64,000 nucleotides of DNA from JAJXSS01 sp964547135 (GCA_964547135.1 CAZJMK010000007.1:1-64000); one strand, 5' to 3'; counted from the first letter of the stretch, positions 7,066 through 15,820 are shown. Translations and numbers: made by a program. Notes: generated from the sequence alone by a model not told the origin.

Positions 7066-10000
7066 ATGGCTGAACTCGCCAAAACGTATCAACCGTCGCT
7101 GATCGAACCGCAGGTATTGGCCCGTTGGAATCAGCAGCGCGCATTTGCTGCCGAGCCTGATCCGACCAAGTCCCCGTATGTCATTGTCATTCCGCCGCCC
7201 AACGTGACTGCACAACTGCACCTGGGCCACGCACTCAACAACACCTTGCAGGACATATTGATTCGCTGGCATCGCATGATGGGGGATAACACCGTTTGGA
7301 TACCGGGCACCGATCATGCGGGCATCGCCACGCAAACCGTGGTCGAAAAACGGGTGCTCGCGGAGCAGGGCAAACGGCGCACCGATTTTCAGCGCGATGA
7401 ATTCGTGAAGTTGATTCAAGCCTGGAAAGATGAATACGAAGCAACGATCACGCACCAACTCAAAATGATGGGCTGCTCATGCGACTTTGAACGCCAGCGT
7501 TTCACGATGGACGACATTTGTGCCGCTGCGGTGCGCGAAGCCTTTTTCCAGCTTTTCAAGGATGGGTTGATTTACCGGGGCAAACGATTGGTCAACTGGG
7601 ACCCGGTGACGCAAACCGCCCTGGCGGATGATGAAGTCGAAATGGAGGAAGTCGATGGGTTTTTCTATTACCTGCGTTATCCGTTGGTGGAGGAAGAGGG
7701 AAGTGGCCCAGTGGCCAAGTGGCCCAGTGGCCCAGTGGCGGAAGAGGGAAGTGGTCAAGTGGTCGAGTGGCCGAGTGGTCAAGTGACGGAAGAAGGAAGT
7801 GGCCCAGTGGCCAAGTGGCCAAGTGGCCAAGTGGAGGAAGAGGGAAGTGGCCAAGTGGTCGAGTGGCCCAGTGGCCCAGTGACGGAAGAGGCAAATTCGA
7901 AATTCGAAATTCGAAATTCGAAATCATTCATTATCGTCGCCACCACGCGCCCAGAGACGATGCTGGGCGACACAGCCGTGGCGATCAACCCCAAAGACCC
8001 ACGGGCGGCTGCGTTGCGCGGCAAGTTCGTGCGTTTGCCGATCGTGAACCGCATCGTGCCGATCATTGAAGATGAATACGTGGTGCTGCCGGTGAGCATG
8101 GGCGGTGATGAAAAAGACCCCAAAGCCCAGTTTGCCAGCGGGTTTTTGAAGGTGACCCCCGCGCATGATGAAAACGATTGGCTGATCGGTCAGCGGCACA
8201 GTTTGCCGGTGATCAACGTGCTTTCCCCGGAAGCGAAAATATCGCGCGATCACGGGTGGCCGGTAGGCGAATGGCAGCGCGCGACAACGCACGGCACCAA
8301 CACGCATGTAGTGGATGCGTTTGCCCATGAGTTGTTGGGGTTGGATCGTTTTGCAGCGCGGAAAAAAGTGGTGAAGTGGTTTGAGGAACAAGGGTTGTTG
8401 GAAGAGGTCAAGCCGTATCGGCACAGTGTGGGTCACAGTTACCGCAGTCACGCGCCGATTGAGCCGTATTTGAGTGATCAGTGGTATGTGAAAGTCACGG
8501 ATGATCGGCTGACGGGTGCGGCCTTGCGTGCCCTGGCGGATCATGGTTTGTCAGAGCCGGGCCGTGCCGGCCCGGAGGCGCATATACAAAAACACCGGGG
8601 CGATACGCCCCGGCTCTCCACGGAAAAAGCATTGCGATTCACGCCCGCAAGGTATGCCCATACTTTTCAAGCCTGGCACGAAAACATCCGCGATTGGTGC
8701 ATCAGTCGGCAACTCTGGTGGGGACATCGGATACCGGTGTGGAGTCGAAGTGGCCAAGTGGCCGAGTGGTCAAGTGGTCAAGTGTCGGACAAGTTCGCGG
8801 TGCAGGTGATTCATGACACCACCTATGTCTGTCTGCGTGAAGATGACCCGGCACTGATCAACAAACTGGAAGACGCTGGCTTTGTGCAGGACCCCGATGT
8901 GCTGGACACCTGGTTCAGTTCCGCCCTCTGGCCCATCAGCACCCTCGGTTGGCCGAATGAAAACAACAACCCGGCATTACAGCACTGGAACCCTTCCTCA
9001 ACGCTTTGCACGGCTCGGGAAATCATCACGCTTTGGGTGTCGCGGATGGTGATGTTCAATTTGTATTTCCGTGGGTGTCTGCCCTTCACGGATGTGTTTG
9101 TGCACGCGATGATTCAGGATGGTGAAGGGCGGAAGATGAGTAAGTCTTTGGGCAACGGGGTGGACCCGTTGGACATTATTGCCAGTCACGGGGCCGATGC
9201 CTTGCGGTTTACGTTGGCACAGATGACCACGCAGACGCAGGATGTGCGTATGCCGGTGGTGAAGGACTCCGCCACGGGGAGGAACACTTCGCCCAAGTTT
9301 GATCTGGGTCGTAATTTTTCCAACAAAATCTGGAACGCGACACGGTTTGCCTTGAGTGTGTTGGAGGGTGGTGCGCAGCAACAAGTGACAGCGGTGCAAA
9401 ACCCAGGGATAGCCCCCCCGGAAGTGCCTGGGCTTTGTCTTGCGGATCAATGGATTTTGTCACGTTTGGCGCAGTTGGTGAATGATTCACAAAGCGCGCT
9501 ACAGCAGTACGAGTTTTCGCGCTACGCCCAGGGGCTGTACGACTTTTTCTGGCGTGACCTGTGCGACTGGTACATCGAAGCCATCAAACCCACCGTGGCG
9601 CAGAACGTTACTCAGCGTGCGGTGTTATTGGCCGGGTTGGATACGTCGCTTCGGCTGATGCACCCGGTGATGCCCTTTTTGACCGAAACCTTATGGGAAC
9701 AGTTGCACACCATCGCGCCCGATCGTGAAACATTGATGGCGCAGCAATTGGGTTTGCAGTTGCCCGCATCAGCACTGCTCATTCACGCAGCCTGGCCCGA
9801 CATGCACAACTTTACCCGGTTGCGTAACCCGCAGGCCGAGGGCGAGTTTGAGTTGGTGCGTGAAGCGATTATTGCCATGCGTCAGGTGCGCACGCAGTAC
9901 AAGGTGCCGCCCAGGCAGAAGGTGGAAATCAGTGCCAAGGCTCCGCCGGCCATGGCGCAACGACTGCTGCCGCATCGTGACATCACGCAAACCCTGGCGA

Positions 10001-10302
10001 ATGTGATTTGCGGCGAAATCGGCCCGAAGGTTGAAAAGCCCGGCGACGCCGCAGCGGTGCGCGTGGCGGAGGTCGAAATCTATCTGCATGGGCTGGTGCA
10101 GGCGGACGCTGAAAAAGAACGCTTGCAGAAGCGACAGGCTGAACTGGCCAGGTCGATCAGCAATTTGCAGGGGCGTTTGAAAAACCCCAGCTACGTCGAT
10201 CGCGCTCCGCCCGCCCTGGTGCAGCAGACCAAGGACCAGTTGACGCAGGCGGAAAAAGAATGGGCGGTGGTGAGTGAACAACTCAAGGCGATGGGTGGGT
10301 AA
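7066..10302 (+). CDS. valS: Valyl-tRNA synthetase with in-frame repeat inserts
   Basis: This class I enzyme charges tRNA-Val. It has HLGH (about residue 54), the editing-domain entry TTRPETMLGDTAVA, the DWCISRQLWWGHRIPVW stretch, KMSKS near residue 690, and a C-terminal coiled-coil arm (EKERLQKRQAELARSI). At 1078 aa it exceeds the usual 880-950. The excess lies largely in three repeat-derived inserts: a 16-residue unit repeated four times plus a family A piece (7693-7920), a palindromic element (8554-8616), and a short family F stretch (about 8748-8786). ATG 7066 (MAELAKTYQPS) fits the family start; in-frame ATGs at 7012 and 6889 would add repeat-coded residues. All catalytic motifs are intact and the frame is open, so the gene is probably functional. 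Confidence 0.95.
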   Translation: MAELAKTYQPSLIEPQVLARWNQQRAFAAEPDPTKSPYVIVIPPPNVTAQLHLGHALNNTLQDILIRWHRMMGDNTVWIPGTDHAGIATQTVVEKRVLAEQGKRRTDFQRDEFVKLIQAWKDEYEATITHQLKMMGCSCDFERQRFTMDDICAAAVREAFFQLFKDGLIYRGKRLVNWDPVTQTALADDEVEMEEVDGFFYYLRYPLVEEEGSGPVAKWPSGPVAEEGSGQVVEWPSGQVTEEGSGPVAKWPSGQVEEEGSGQVVEWPSGPVTEEANSKFEIRNSKSFIIVATTRPETMLGDTAVAINPKDPRAAALRGKFVRLPIVNRIVPIIEDEYVVLPVSMGGDEKDPKAQFASGFLKVTPAHDENDWLIGQRHSLPVINVLSPEAKISRDHGWPVGEWQRATTHGTNTHVVDAFAHELLGLDRFAARKKVVKWFEEQGLLEEVKPYRHSVGHSYRSHAPIEPYLSDQWYVKVTDDRLTGAALRALADHGLSEPGRAGPEAHIQKHRGDTPRLSTEKALRFTPARYAHTFQAWHENIRDWCISRQLWWGHRIPVWSRSGQVAEWSSGQVSDKFAVQVIHDTTYVCLREDDPALINKLEDAGFVQDPDVLDTWFSSALWPISTLGWPNENNNPALQHWNPSSTLCTAREIITLWVSRMVMFNLYFRGCLPFTDVFVHAMIQDGEGRKMSKSLGNGVDPLDIIASHGADALRFTLAQMTTQTQDVRMPVVKDSATGRNTSPKFDLGRNFSNKIWNATRFALSVLEGGAQQQVTAVQNPGIAPPEVPGLCLADQWILSRLAQLVNDSQSALQQYEFSRYAQGLYDFFWRDLCDWYIEAIKPTVAQNVTQRAVLLAGLDTSLRLMHPVMPFLTETLWEQLHTIAPDRETLMAQQLGLQLPASALLIHAAWPDMHNFTRLRNPQAEGEFELVREAIIAMRQVRTQYKVPPRQKVEISAKAPPAMAQRLLPHRDITQTLANVICGEIGPKVEKPGDAAAVRVAEVEIYLHGLVQADAEKERLQKRQAELARSISNLQGRLKNPSYVDRAPPALVQQTKDQLTQAEKEWAVVSEQLKAMGG
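7693..7884 (+). repeat. 48-bp tandem repeat x4 inside valS (family F)
   Basis: Four 48-bp units each encode a 16-residue block of the type EEGSGPVAKWPSGPVA or EEGSGQVVEWPSGQVT. Each unit is made of 8-bp agtggcca-like steps, identical in style to the intergenic family F sequences at 12455-12480, 13658-13680, 15893-15920 and 45927-45990. The array is followed directly by a family A piece (7891-7920). Confidence 0.9.
8554..8616 (+). repeat. Palindromic element inside valS
   Basis: GAGCCGGG at 8554-8561 pairs with CCCCGGCTC ending at 8616. Two internal smaller palindromes are present (ccgggccgtgccggcccgg and ccggggcgatacgccccgg). The 63 bp are exactly 21 codons (reading EPGRAGPEAH...) and keep the frame open. 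Confidence 0.75.
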
Positions 10303-10651
10303 AGAGAATTTCGAATTTCGAATTTCGGATTTCGGATTTGTTTAGTGCGGACGCTTTGCGTCGGCGTTTGACGCCGTGCCCACCGGGGGCAGGGCCGGAT
10401 GTCTGTGTGAAGGGTGAATCGATCCGGGGCTAAAGCCCTCGGCGTCAGTTGTAGCCCAGCCGCCCACGGCTGGGTGCATCATCATGTTCAGACTCACCGC
10501 CGAGGGCGGCGATGCCACATGAACAAGAACCACGGCACACTGCGATACGCCCGCGCCCCCGGCACCCGCCCCCGGCTCACGGCATCGTATTGATGCAACC
10601 TGGGTCTTTTCCGTTTGCTTTTCAAAAAATGAGGGATACGCTTATCCCCTG
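10303..10651. repeat. Mosaic repeat spacer (families A, E, D and two smaller hairpins)
   Basis: In order: family A (about 10308-10340), family E variant (10340-10366), a complete family D hairpin (10370-10446), a gtagcccagccgcccacggctggg hairpin (about 10450-10473), and an accgccgagggcggcg palindrome (about 10498-10515). The last 130 bp are GC-rich without recognisable features. No gene is seen. Confidence 0.7.
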
Positions 10652-11209
10652 ATGTCCCTCGCTGCTGCCACCATCCCTTACAAAATTGCGGTGCTCTGTT
10701 ACCTGTTTGACGATCAGGGACGGGTGTTGCTGTTGCATCGACGCAAAGAGCCGAACATCGATTTGTACTCGCCCATCGGCGGCAAACTCGAACAGGCCGA
10801 GGGTGAAAGTCCCACCGCCTGTGCCGTGCGCGAAATTCACGAGGAGACCGGCCTGGTGGTGCAGGTCAGCGACCTTCACCTCACCGGCATCGTGTCCGAA
10901 ACCGCCTACCAGGGGCAGACGCATTGGCTGATGTTTTTGTATGAAGTGCGCCGACCGGTGCAGTTGGCACGCACCACGTTTGAGGAAGGGACGCTGGAGT
11001 GGCACGCGGTTGAAAACATCACGCACCTGCCGATTCCGCAGACGGATCGCGCTATCATTTGGCCGCTGTTTTGGCGTTATCGGAAACAATTTTTCATGGC
11101 ACACATCGATTGTCGGGGAACCGGGGATAACGGGGGGGCCGGGGGAACCGGGGGGGAGCGGATGCTTGCCTGGATTGAGCAACCTGCCGGGGATGCCGGA
11201 CCGTTATAA
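10652..11209 (+). CDS. NUDIX hydrolase
   Basis: NUDIX enzymes hydrolyse nucleoside diphosphates linked to another moiety. The box G-x5-E-x7-R-E-x-x-E-E-x-G is complete at residues about 44-68 (GGKLEQAEGESP... REIHEETGLV). The core is about 150 aa. The last 35 residues (from DCRGTGDNGG) are Gly-rich and come from a G-tract repeat (11113-11160) related to the Gly/Pro insert in lpdA, so the natural C-terminus probably ended near residue 150. Substrate cannot be assigned; 8-oxo-dGTP or another house-cleaning substrate is possible. Confidence 0.85.
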   Translation: MSLAAATIPYKIAVLCYLFDDQGRVLLLHRRKEPNIDLYSPIGGKLEQAEGESPTACAVREIHEETGLVVQVSDLHLTGIVSETAYQGQTHWLMFLYEVRRPVQLARTTFEEGTLEWHAVENITHLPIPQTDRAIIWPLFWRYRKQFFMAHIDCRGTGDNGGAGGTGGERMLAWIEQPAGDAGPL

Positions 11210-11360
11210 CCTGTTTCGGGGCGGAGCAAACCTGCAAAAAAATAGCTGACAGCCGCGACGACGGACCTCCCCAAACCTATGATTCCGTGGCATGAGGCGA
11301 GGGGCCGACCAACACCAACTTCCGGTAACGAGGCCGGGGCCGGGGGAAATTGGAAGGCCT

Positions 11361-12449
11361 ATGACAATCTCACACCGTTCGACCCTTTCCTTGGGTGATC
11401 CCTGGACCAGCCCTGCTTTGCCGATCCTTGAGGCGCTGCGCCGCGCGCTGCCGTTGGATCAGGTGGCCATGGGTTGCCTGCACAGTCAGATGCCGCAGTT
11501 GGATGAGTTACTGCTTTCGCATGGCTGGAGCGTTCATGATTTAAGTCAATGGTTCGGTCCACCGGCGGGCGATGATCGATTGCTGCGGGCGGCGATGCGT
11601 TCGGGTTTGGCGGTTCATGAGCCGGGGAAAAGTGAACTGGCGTCGCCGCTGGTGGCATCGGGGGCGCATGCCCTGGCCCTGGCGCTGCCCGAATCGCTCA
11701 CCGGCAAACGTTATTGGTGGTTGCTGGTGACGCGAAAGCAACATGCGTTCACGCAGAACGAGCAGCAATTACTGGGGTTGTATCTGCGACATTGGATGAT
11801 GCGTTTTGCTCAGCCTGGGGAGCCGGGGTTGCGCCAATTGCTGTTGGGTCACGATCAACGGCTGCTCCTGGCGGACCTGCAAACGCAGATGCAATTGTTG
11901 CAAGAGCCGCAGATGGTGGCCCAGTGGTTGCAGGGTCTGCCGCAGATTCTGGAACAGCGCTATCCCAACCTGCACGATGACACCAGCTATGACCTCGTGC
12001 TGTCATTGGGCGGGCAGCCCGGCTGGGTGGTGCTGCGACGCAGTCGGGTGGTCGATGAGTCAAAGGCATTGCATTGGCATTTGGAATTGCGACCGCTTGA
12101 ACCGGATGATCTGCCGGCGGTCGGGCTGATGAAAGACGATCGCGTGGCCAGGGCGCTTGCGTACATTCACGAACGCTTTGCCGAATCACCCAGCCTGTCG
12201 GACATCGCCCGCATCGTACACATCAGCCCGTTCCATTTTCATCGCTTGTTCACCCGGCAGGTGGGCATCAGCCCGAAAATCTACCTGCAGAAAAAACAAT
12301 TGCAGGTCGCCAAGTGGCTGCTGCGCAAAGGCGGACTGCCCATCGGTCAGATCGCGCAAAAGACCGGGTTTTCCAGCCACGGCCACTTCACCAGCACCTT
12401 CCACCGCATCGTCGGCCACAGCCCCAGTGAGTATCGTGATCAGGGATGA
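11361..12449 (+). CDS. AraC/XylS-family transcriptional regulator
   Basis: The C-terminal 105 residues (258-362) form the double HTH of the family, with ALAYIHERFAESPSLSDIA, HISPFHFHRLFTRQVGISP and GFSSHGHFTSTFHRIVGHSPSEYR. The N-terminal 250 residues are a sensor region I do not recognise; it has no clear cupin motif and could be GAF-like. ATG 11361 has an upstream GGAAGG at good distance; an earlier in-frame ATG at 11292 is less likely. The neighbouring NUDIX gene is 151 bp upstream, so the target operon is unclear. Confidence 0.85.
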   Translation: MTISHRSTLSLGDPWTSPALPILEALRRALPLDQVAMGCLHSQMPQLDELLLSHGWSVHDLSQWFGPPAGDDRLLRAAMRSGLAVHEPGKSELASPLVASGAHALALALPESLTGKRYWWLLVTRKQHAFTQNEQQLLGLYLRHWMMRFAQPGEPGLRQLLLGHDQRLLLADLQTQMQLLQEPQMVAQWLQGLPQILEQRYPNLHDDTSYDLVLSLGGQPGWVVLRRSRVVDESKALHWHLELRPLEPDDLPAVGLMKDDRVARALAYIHERFAESPSLSDIARIVHISPFHFHRLFTRQVGISPKIYLQKKQLQVAKWLLRKGGLPIGQIAQKTGFSSHGHFTSTFHRIVGHSPSEYRDQG

Positions 12450-12695
12450 AACGGGAAGTGGTCGAGTGGCCAAGTGGCAGAACCGCATTCGGCAGTTAGC
12501 GCCGCGATTTATCGCGTCTGGTCGGAGTGGTTGATTGGTTGGTCGGTGAGTCGGTTAATCGGTAAGAAAAATTCAATTCCGCCCGGGTAACCGATGAACC
12601 GACTCTCCGATTAACCGCGCAGTTTACCCAAGCCCTCGGCCTTCGGCCTCGTTCTTGGCTTGAAAAATCCGAAATTCGAAATCCGAAATCCGAAA
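12450..12695. repeat. Mosaic repeat spacer (F, E', G, B, A), first of two identical copies
   Basis: Positions 12466-12640 appear identical over 175 bp to 15905-16079. The order is family F, E' (12495-12522), the G arms, family B and family A (about 12662-12698). The last bases of family A overlap the stop region of the rhodanese-like gene. Confidence 0.85.
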
Positions 12696-13133
12696 TCACT
12701 CACTCCTGCGCACGGTTTCCCCGCCGTCTTCTTTCCATTGGGCGATGCCGCCGCGGTAGTCCCAGACATTCTGGTAGCCCAGGGCCATGAGTTTTTTGGC
12801 GCCTGCCGGTGCCAGATAGTCGCCGAAGTCGCCGCTGTAGGTGACGATGTTGCGGGCTTGCGCCAAGCGTGCATCACCGGAGCGCATTTCCGCCAAGGGG
12901 AGGTTGATGGCCCCGGGCAGATGCTCGGCTGAAAACCGCGCCGCCGTCCGCACATCCACCAGCACCGTCCCGGCTCGTTCGCTGCCCAGCAATTCACGCA
13001 ACTGTCGGGTGTTGATCGGTTGCAAATCCGCATCACTGGTGCGCGTTTCCCAGAACGCACAACCACTGACGATCAGCGTCAGTAGCAGCAAGCCGGTGCA
13101 TATCACCCGGGCGGGCATCGCTCGATTGGTCAT
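12696..13133 (-). CDS. Rhodanese-like lipoprotein lacking the catalytic cysteine
   Basis: A 145-aa protein with a lipoprotein signal (hydrophobic residues 11-23, lipobox IVSGC, Cys25), so it is probably anchored on the periplasmic side of a membrane. The rhodanese fold is visible as VLVDVRTAARFSAEHLPGAINLP and the closing NVWDYRGGIAQW. At the active-site loop (NIVTYSGDFGDYL) Ser100 replaces the sulfur-accepting Cys, so sulfurtransferase activity is not expected. ATG is preceded by GGAG at good spacing. The flavin-barrel gene lies 18 bp upstream on the same strand; the two are probably co-transcribed. Confidence 0.8.
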   Translation of the reverse strand: MTNRAMPARVICTGLLLLTLIVSGCAFWETRTSDADLQPINTRQLRELLGSERAGTVLVDVRTAARFSAEHLPGAINLPLAEMRSGDARLAQARNIVTYSGDFGDYLAPAGAKKLMALGYQNVWDYRGGIAQWKEDGGETVRRSE

Positions 13134-13151
13134 GGGGCGGAACTCCGAAAA

Positions 13152-13613
13152 TCAGCGTACGAAATTCACGACCGTGGGCTGATAGATTTTCAAACGCGGG
13201 CTCATGAACTCGATTTTGGTCACGCTGGTTTCGAGGGTGACAAATTCCATGTCCTGTTCGTGGGCGATTTTGCTGGTGCACCAGGTGCGGGCAAAGTCGC
13301 AGAGTCGATCCCAGACCTGTTGCGTGGCCAGGGGCGAGGTGTGAATGATCGCCTGCCCGTAGAGCGTCACGATGTCGTTGTACTCGGTGTCGGAAAACAC
13401 CCAGCAGACATTGGGGTTGCCCCGCACATGGGCGAGCTTGCGACTGTTTTTCCCGGTGAGGGTGTAAAGGGTGTGCAGGCCGTTCTCAGCGGTGGCCGTG
13501 CCCATCCAGCGGGCACAGGGCATGTGCGTTTCATCGACGGTGGTCAGCATGCCCAGAAAGGCGCGATTGACCACCCGAATGCACTCAGCCAGCAAAACCT
13601 CGTTGCTCATCAT
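13152..13613 (-). CDS. Pyridoxamine 5'-phosphate oxidase-like FMN-binding split-barrel protein
   Basis: The 153-aa protein has the split-barrel pattern of general stress protein 26-like members: AFLGMLTTVDETHMPCARWMG, the central LYTLTGKNSRKLAHVRGNPNVCWVFSD, and ITLYGQA-like strands before a C-terminal TKIEFMSPRLKIYQP. Such proteins bind FMN or F420 and act in stress or detoxification; the substrate is not predictable. Two adjacent ATG codons (13613 and 13610) are both possible starts. It heads a two-gene unit with the rhodanese-like lipoprotein. Confidence 0.8.
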   Translation of the reverse strand: MMSNEVLLAECIRVVNRAFLGMLTTVDETHMPCARWMGTATAENGLHTLYTLTGKNSRKLAHVRGNPNVCWVFSDTEYNDIVTLYGQAIIHTSPLATQQVWDRLCDFARTWCTSKIAHEQDMEFVTLETSVTKIEFMSPRLKIYQPTVVNFVR

Positions 13614-13866
13614 GATGGGGTTCCAGTTTGTCGCAAGTATAACGTGGAAGCCCCCGGAAGTGGCCGAGTGGCCGAGGGAAAGAAATCAAGCCAAGGACGA
13701 GGAGTCCGCGACGAGGACTTGGGTATTCTGACGGGGCCAAAGTCAAATATGACTTTGGTCTTTGGACCTTGGACCAAACCATACCCAAGCCCTCGTCCGC
13801 CTGCGGCGAGACTCGTTCTTGGCTTGATAATTTCGAAATTCGCAATCCGAAATTCGAAATTCTCCC
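13614..13866. repeat. Mosaic repeat spacer (F, B, B, A)
   Basis: Family F at about 13658-13680 is followed by two differently worded B hairpins (about 13689-13726 and 13783-13826). Between them is gactttggtctttggaccttggaccaaacc. A family A piece (about 13828-13862) follows. The ctttggaccttggaccaaacc block recurs at about 14871-14892. Confidence 0.75.
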
Positions 13867-14730
13867 TCATCCCCATTTTGCCGAGCGGCGGTACGACCAG
13901 ATGCCCCCGCCCAGGCCGCGTTGCTTTGGCCAGGGTTGCAGACCTTGCGGGGTGAGCAGGTGGGTGCTGTCCCAGAGGGTAAACAGACACTTGTTGCCCC
14001 CGGCCATGGCCAGGTTGAGTTTGGCTTCCGGGCCGCGCCAAACCCAGTTGTAACCCTTGGTGTGCTGACTGCGACCGACGTGGGCGTAATCGTGATTCTG
14101 ATGCACGGCGGTGATCACGTCCCCAGCGTCGATGACGGGTATTTTCAACTGCCGGGCTTTGTAGATGAGCCAATTGTCCCAGGCGGTGCGCCCGATGGCA
14201 AAGGCCGGCAAACGCCCCCACATGCCACGAGCGAACACAAAATAATCGATCAGCGTCGGTCGCTGCGGCTTGCCCTTTTCACGCACCGCGGCACGCAACG
14301 GGGTCTGCCAATCGCTGGTGAAGTCAATCGGCTCCGTGAGGTCATAATCCCACCGCTGACCGACCATCAAAAACCATTTTTTACTGCGCAACACGGTGTG
14401 CAGTGAGGTTAAAAAATCGTCCATCAGAATGATGTCCGCGTTGATGTAGCACAGGTACGGCGTCGGACTGCGCAACTCCGCCTGACTGAACAGGCTATTG
14501 AGCATGGGTGTCCCGTAACGATTGCGACCGATCAAGGGCACGTGCATGAGTCCGAGTTCGTTGGCTGCCTCGGCTGCACCTTGTTCTTCGCCGAAGACGA
14601 TCACTTTGACTTGCGGTCCGAGTTTGGACCAGGCGGCCAGGGCATTGCGCTGGATCAGGCCGATGTGCCCGACAAAGGGTTTGGGCGTGGTGAACAGGGT
14701 GATCAGGGGTTGGGGGTTGGGTAATGGCAT
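13867..14730 (-). CDS. Glycosyltransferase-like protein (GT-A fold), function unknown
   Basis: The 287-residue protein opens with PLITLFTTPKPFVGHIGLIQRNALAAW, then VKVIVFGEEQGAAEAANELG, and a D-x-D-like CYINADIILMDDF typical of nucleotide-sugar transferases that use a metal. Later motifs (FVFARGMWGRLPAFAIGRTAWDNWLI, ITAVHQNHDYAHV) are characteristic of an uncharacterised transferase-like family seen in planctomycetes and in sugar clusters. No membrane segment is evident, so it is probably cytosolic. ATG 14730 is used; a GTG two codons earlier (14736) is possible. No operon partner is close. Confidence 0.6.
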   Translation of the reverse strand: MPLPNPQPLITLFTTPKPFVGHIGLIQRNALAAWSKLGPQVKVIVFGEEQGAAEAANELGLMHVPLIGRNRYGTPMLNSLFSQAELRSPTPYLCYINADIILMDDFLTSLHTVLRSKKWFLMVGQRWDYDLTEPIDFTSDWQTPLRAAVREKGKPQRPTLIDYFVFARGMWGRLPAFAIGRTAWDNWLIYKARQLKIPVIDAGDVITAVHQNHDYAHVGRSQHTKGYNWVWRGPEAKLNLAMAGGNKCLFTLWDSTHLLTPQGLQPWPKQRGLGGGIWSYRRSAKWG

Positions 14731-14977
14731 GCGCACTGTTAATAGCAGCGGTTTATGGATTAGATTTCGAATTTCGAATTTCGGATTTCGAAATTAGCAG
14801 GAAGACCCGCGGTTGAGACCGTTGTATTTCGAATTTCCCTTTTCCGACATTTGATCACTTATCTCCGATGACTTTGGACCTTGGACCAAACCATACCCAA
14901 GCCCTCGTCCGCCTGCGGCGAGACTCGTTCTTGGCTTGAAAAATTCGAAATCCGAAATTCGACATTCGAAATTCCAT
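14731..14977. repeat. Mosaic repeat spacer (A, B, A)
   Basis: Family A at about 14761-14798 is followed by a gcggttgagaccgttg piece that resembles part of the E2 insert at 37810-37830. Then come a short A piece, the ctttggaccttggaccaaacc block, a B hairpin (about 14893-14938) and a final A stretch (14939-14975). Confidence 0.7.
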
Positions 14978-15820
14978 TCATCCCTCCGCGGTGATACACA
15001 GATGCCAACCGAAGGTTTGTTCGAGGGCGCGGAACAGCATCGGGGGCATGCAGCGGTAATACCAGCGTTTCACGTAACGATATTGCACATAATCCCGCAC
15101 GCGGTACGGGAAAATATGATCGACCTGAATAGCGCGCACCTTCAGCCCGGCGGATTCGATCAGGTTGCGAGCGGATGATCGGGTGTAGGAATAGGTCACC
15201 GGGCAGCCGGTCTGGGCTTCCGAATGACGGGCGATCAGTGCATCGAGTTTCCAGAATTGCCCGTAACCTTCGGTCAGCAGCACGCCCAGCACTTTGGTGG
15301 CATAGCGGTGATAGACCATGATTTTGACCGTACCCCCGGGGCGGAGGAGCTGACGGATTTGGGCAAGGACGCGGTCGGGGTGGGGCGTGTGGTGGATGAC
15401 GCCGAAGGAGTAGATGAGGTCGAAGGATTGGGCGGGCAATTGATTCGCCAGGGTTTCTGCGTTGGTGTTGAGGAACGTAACTCGGTCAGTCAATTGTTCG
15501 AGGTCGATGCGCTGTTGGGCGAGTTTGAGCGATTGATCCGACAGGTCGATGGCGGTGACATGGGCACCGGCCTTGGCGAAGCTGACGGTATCAGTGCCCA
15601 GGCCGCAGCCGATTTCGAGTACTTGTTTGCCAGCCCACTTTTCGAACTGGGCAAAAGCGGGAATGTGCGGTTCGACGAAATATTTACGCTGCCCGACTTC
15701 ACGGAAGTAGGCGAGGGTGCCCACGGGCTGGGGCGAATGGCGCAGGTTGCAGGGGCGACGGTTCCAATAGTCGCGGACGGACTGTAAAGGGGTGTTGGCA
15801 AAGCCTGGAAACTGAGCCAT
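14978..15820 (-). CDS. SAM-dependent methyltransferase (class I)
   Basis: The 280-aa protein has the Rossmann-type motif VLEIGCGLGTDTVSFAKAGAHVTAIDLS, motif II FDLIYSFGVIHHTPHPDRVLAQI, and LLRPGGTVKIMVYHR. It matches the Methyltransf_11/25 type group that modifies small molecules or sugars. A C-terminal 90 residues rich in Tyr/Arg (VRDYVQYRYVKRWYYR) may hold the acceptor. It begins with MAQFPGFANTPLQSVRDYWNRRPCN. The acceptor is unknown. The glycosyltransferase-like gene follows on the same strand but is separated by 247 bp of repeats. Confidence 0.8.
   Translation of the reverse strand: MAQFPGFANTPLQSVRDYWNRRPCNLRHSPQPVGTLAYFREVGQRKYFVEPHIPAFAQFEKWAGKQVLEIGCGLGTDTVSFAKAGAHVTAIDLSDQSLKLAQQRIDLEQLTDRVTFLNTNAETLANQLPAQSFDLIYSFGVIHHTPHPDRVLAQIRQLLRPGGTVKIMVYHRYATKVLGVLLTEGYGQFWKLDALIARHSEAQTGCPVTYSYTRSSARNLIESAGLKVRAIQVDHIFPYRVRDYVQYRYVKRWYYRCMPPMLFRALEQTFGWHLCITAEG

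Noticed and set aside
7693..7884. Possible CRISPR-like array because of regular 48-bp repeats
   Set aside because: Units are contiguous without spacers, lie inside an open coding frame and are made of 8-bp sub-units; no cas gene is present.
12496..12699. Minus-strand frame of 67 aa whose C-terminal half recurs almost exactly at 15935-16180
   Set aside because: The shared protein words come only from the duplicated repeat mosaic (families E', G and B); there is no ribosome binding site and no independent coding evidence.
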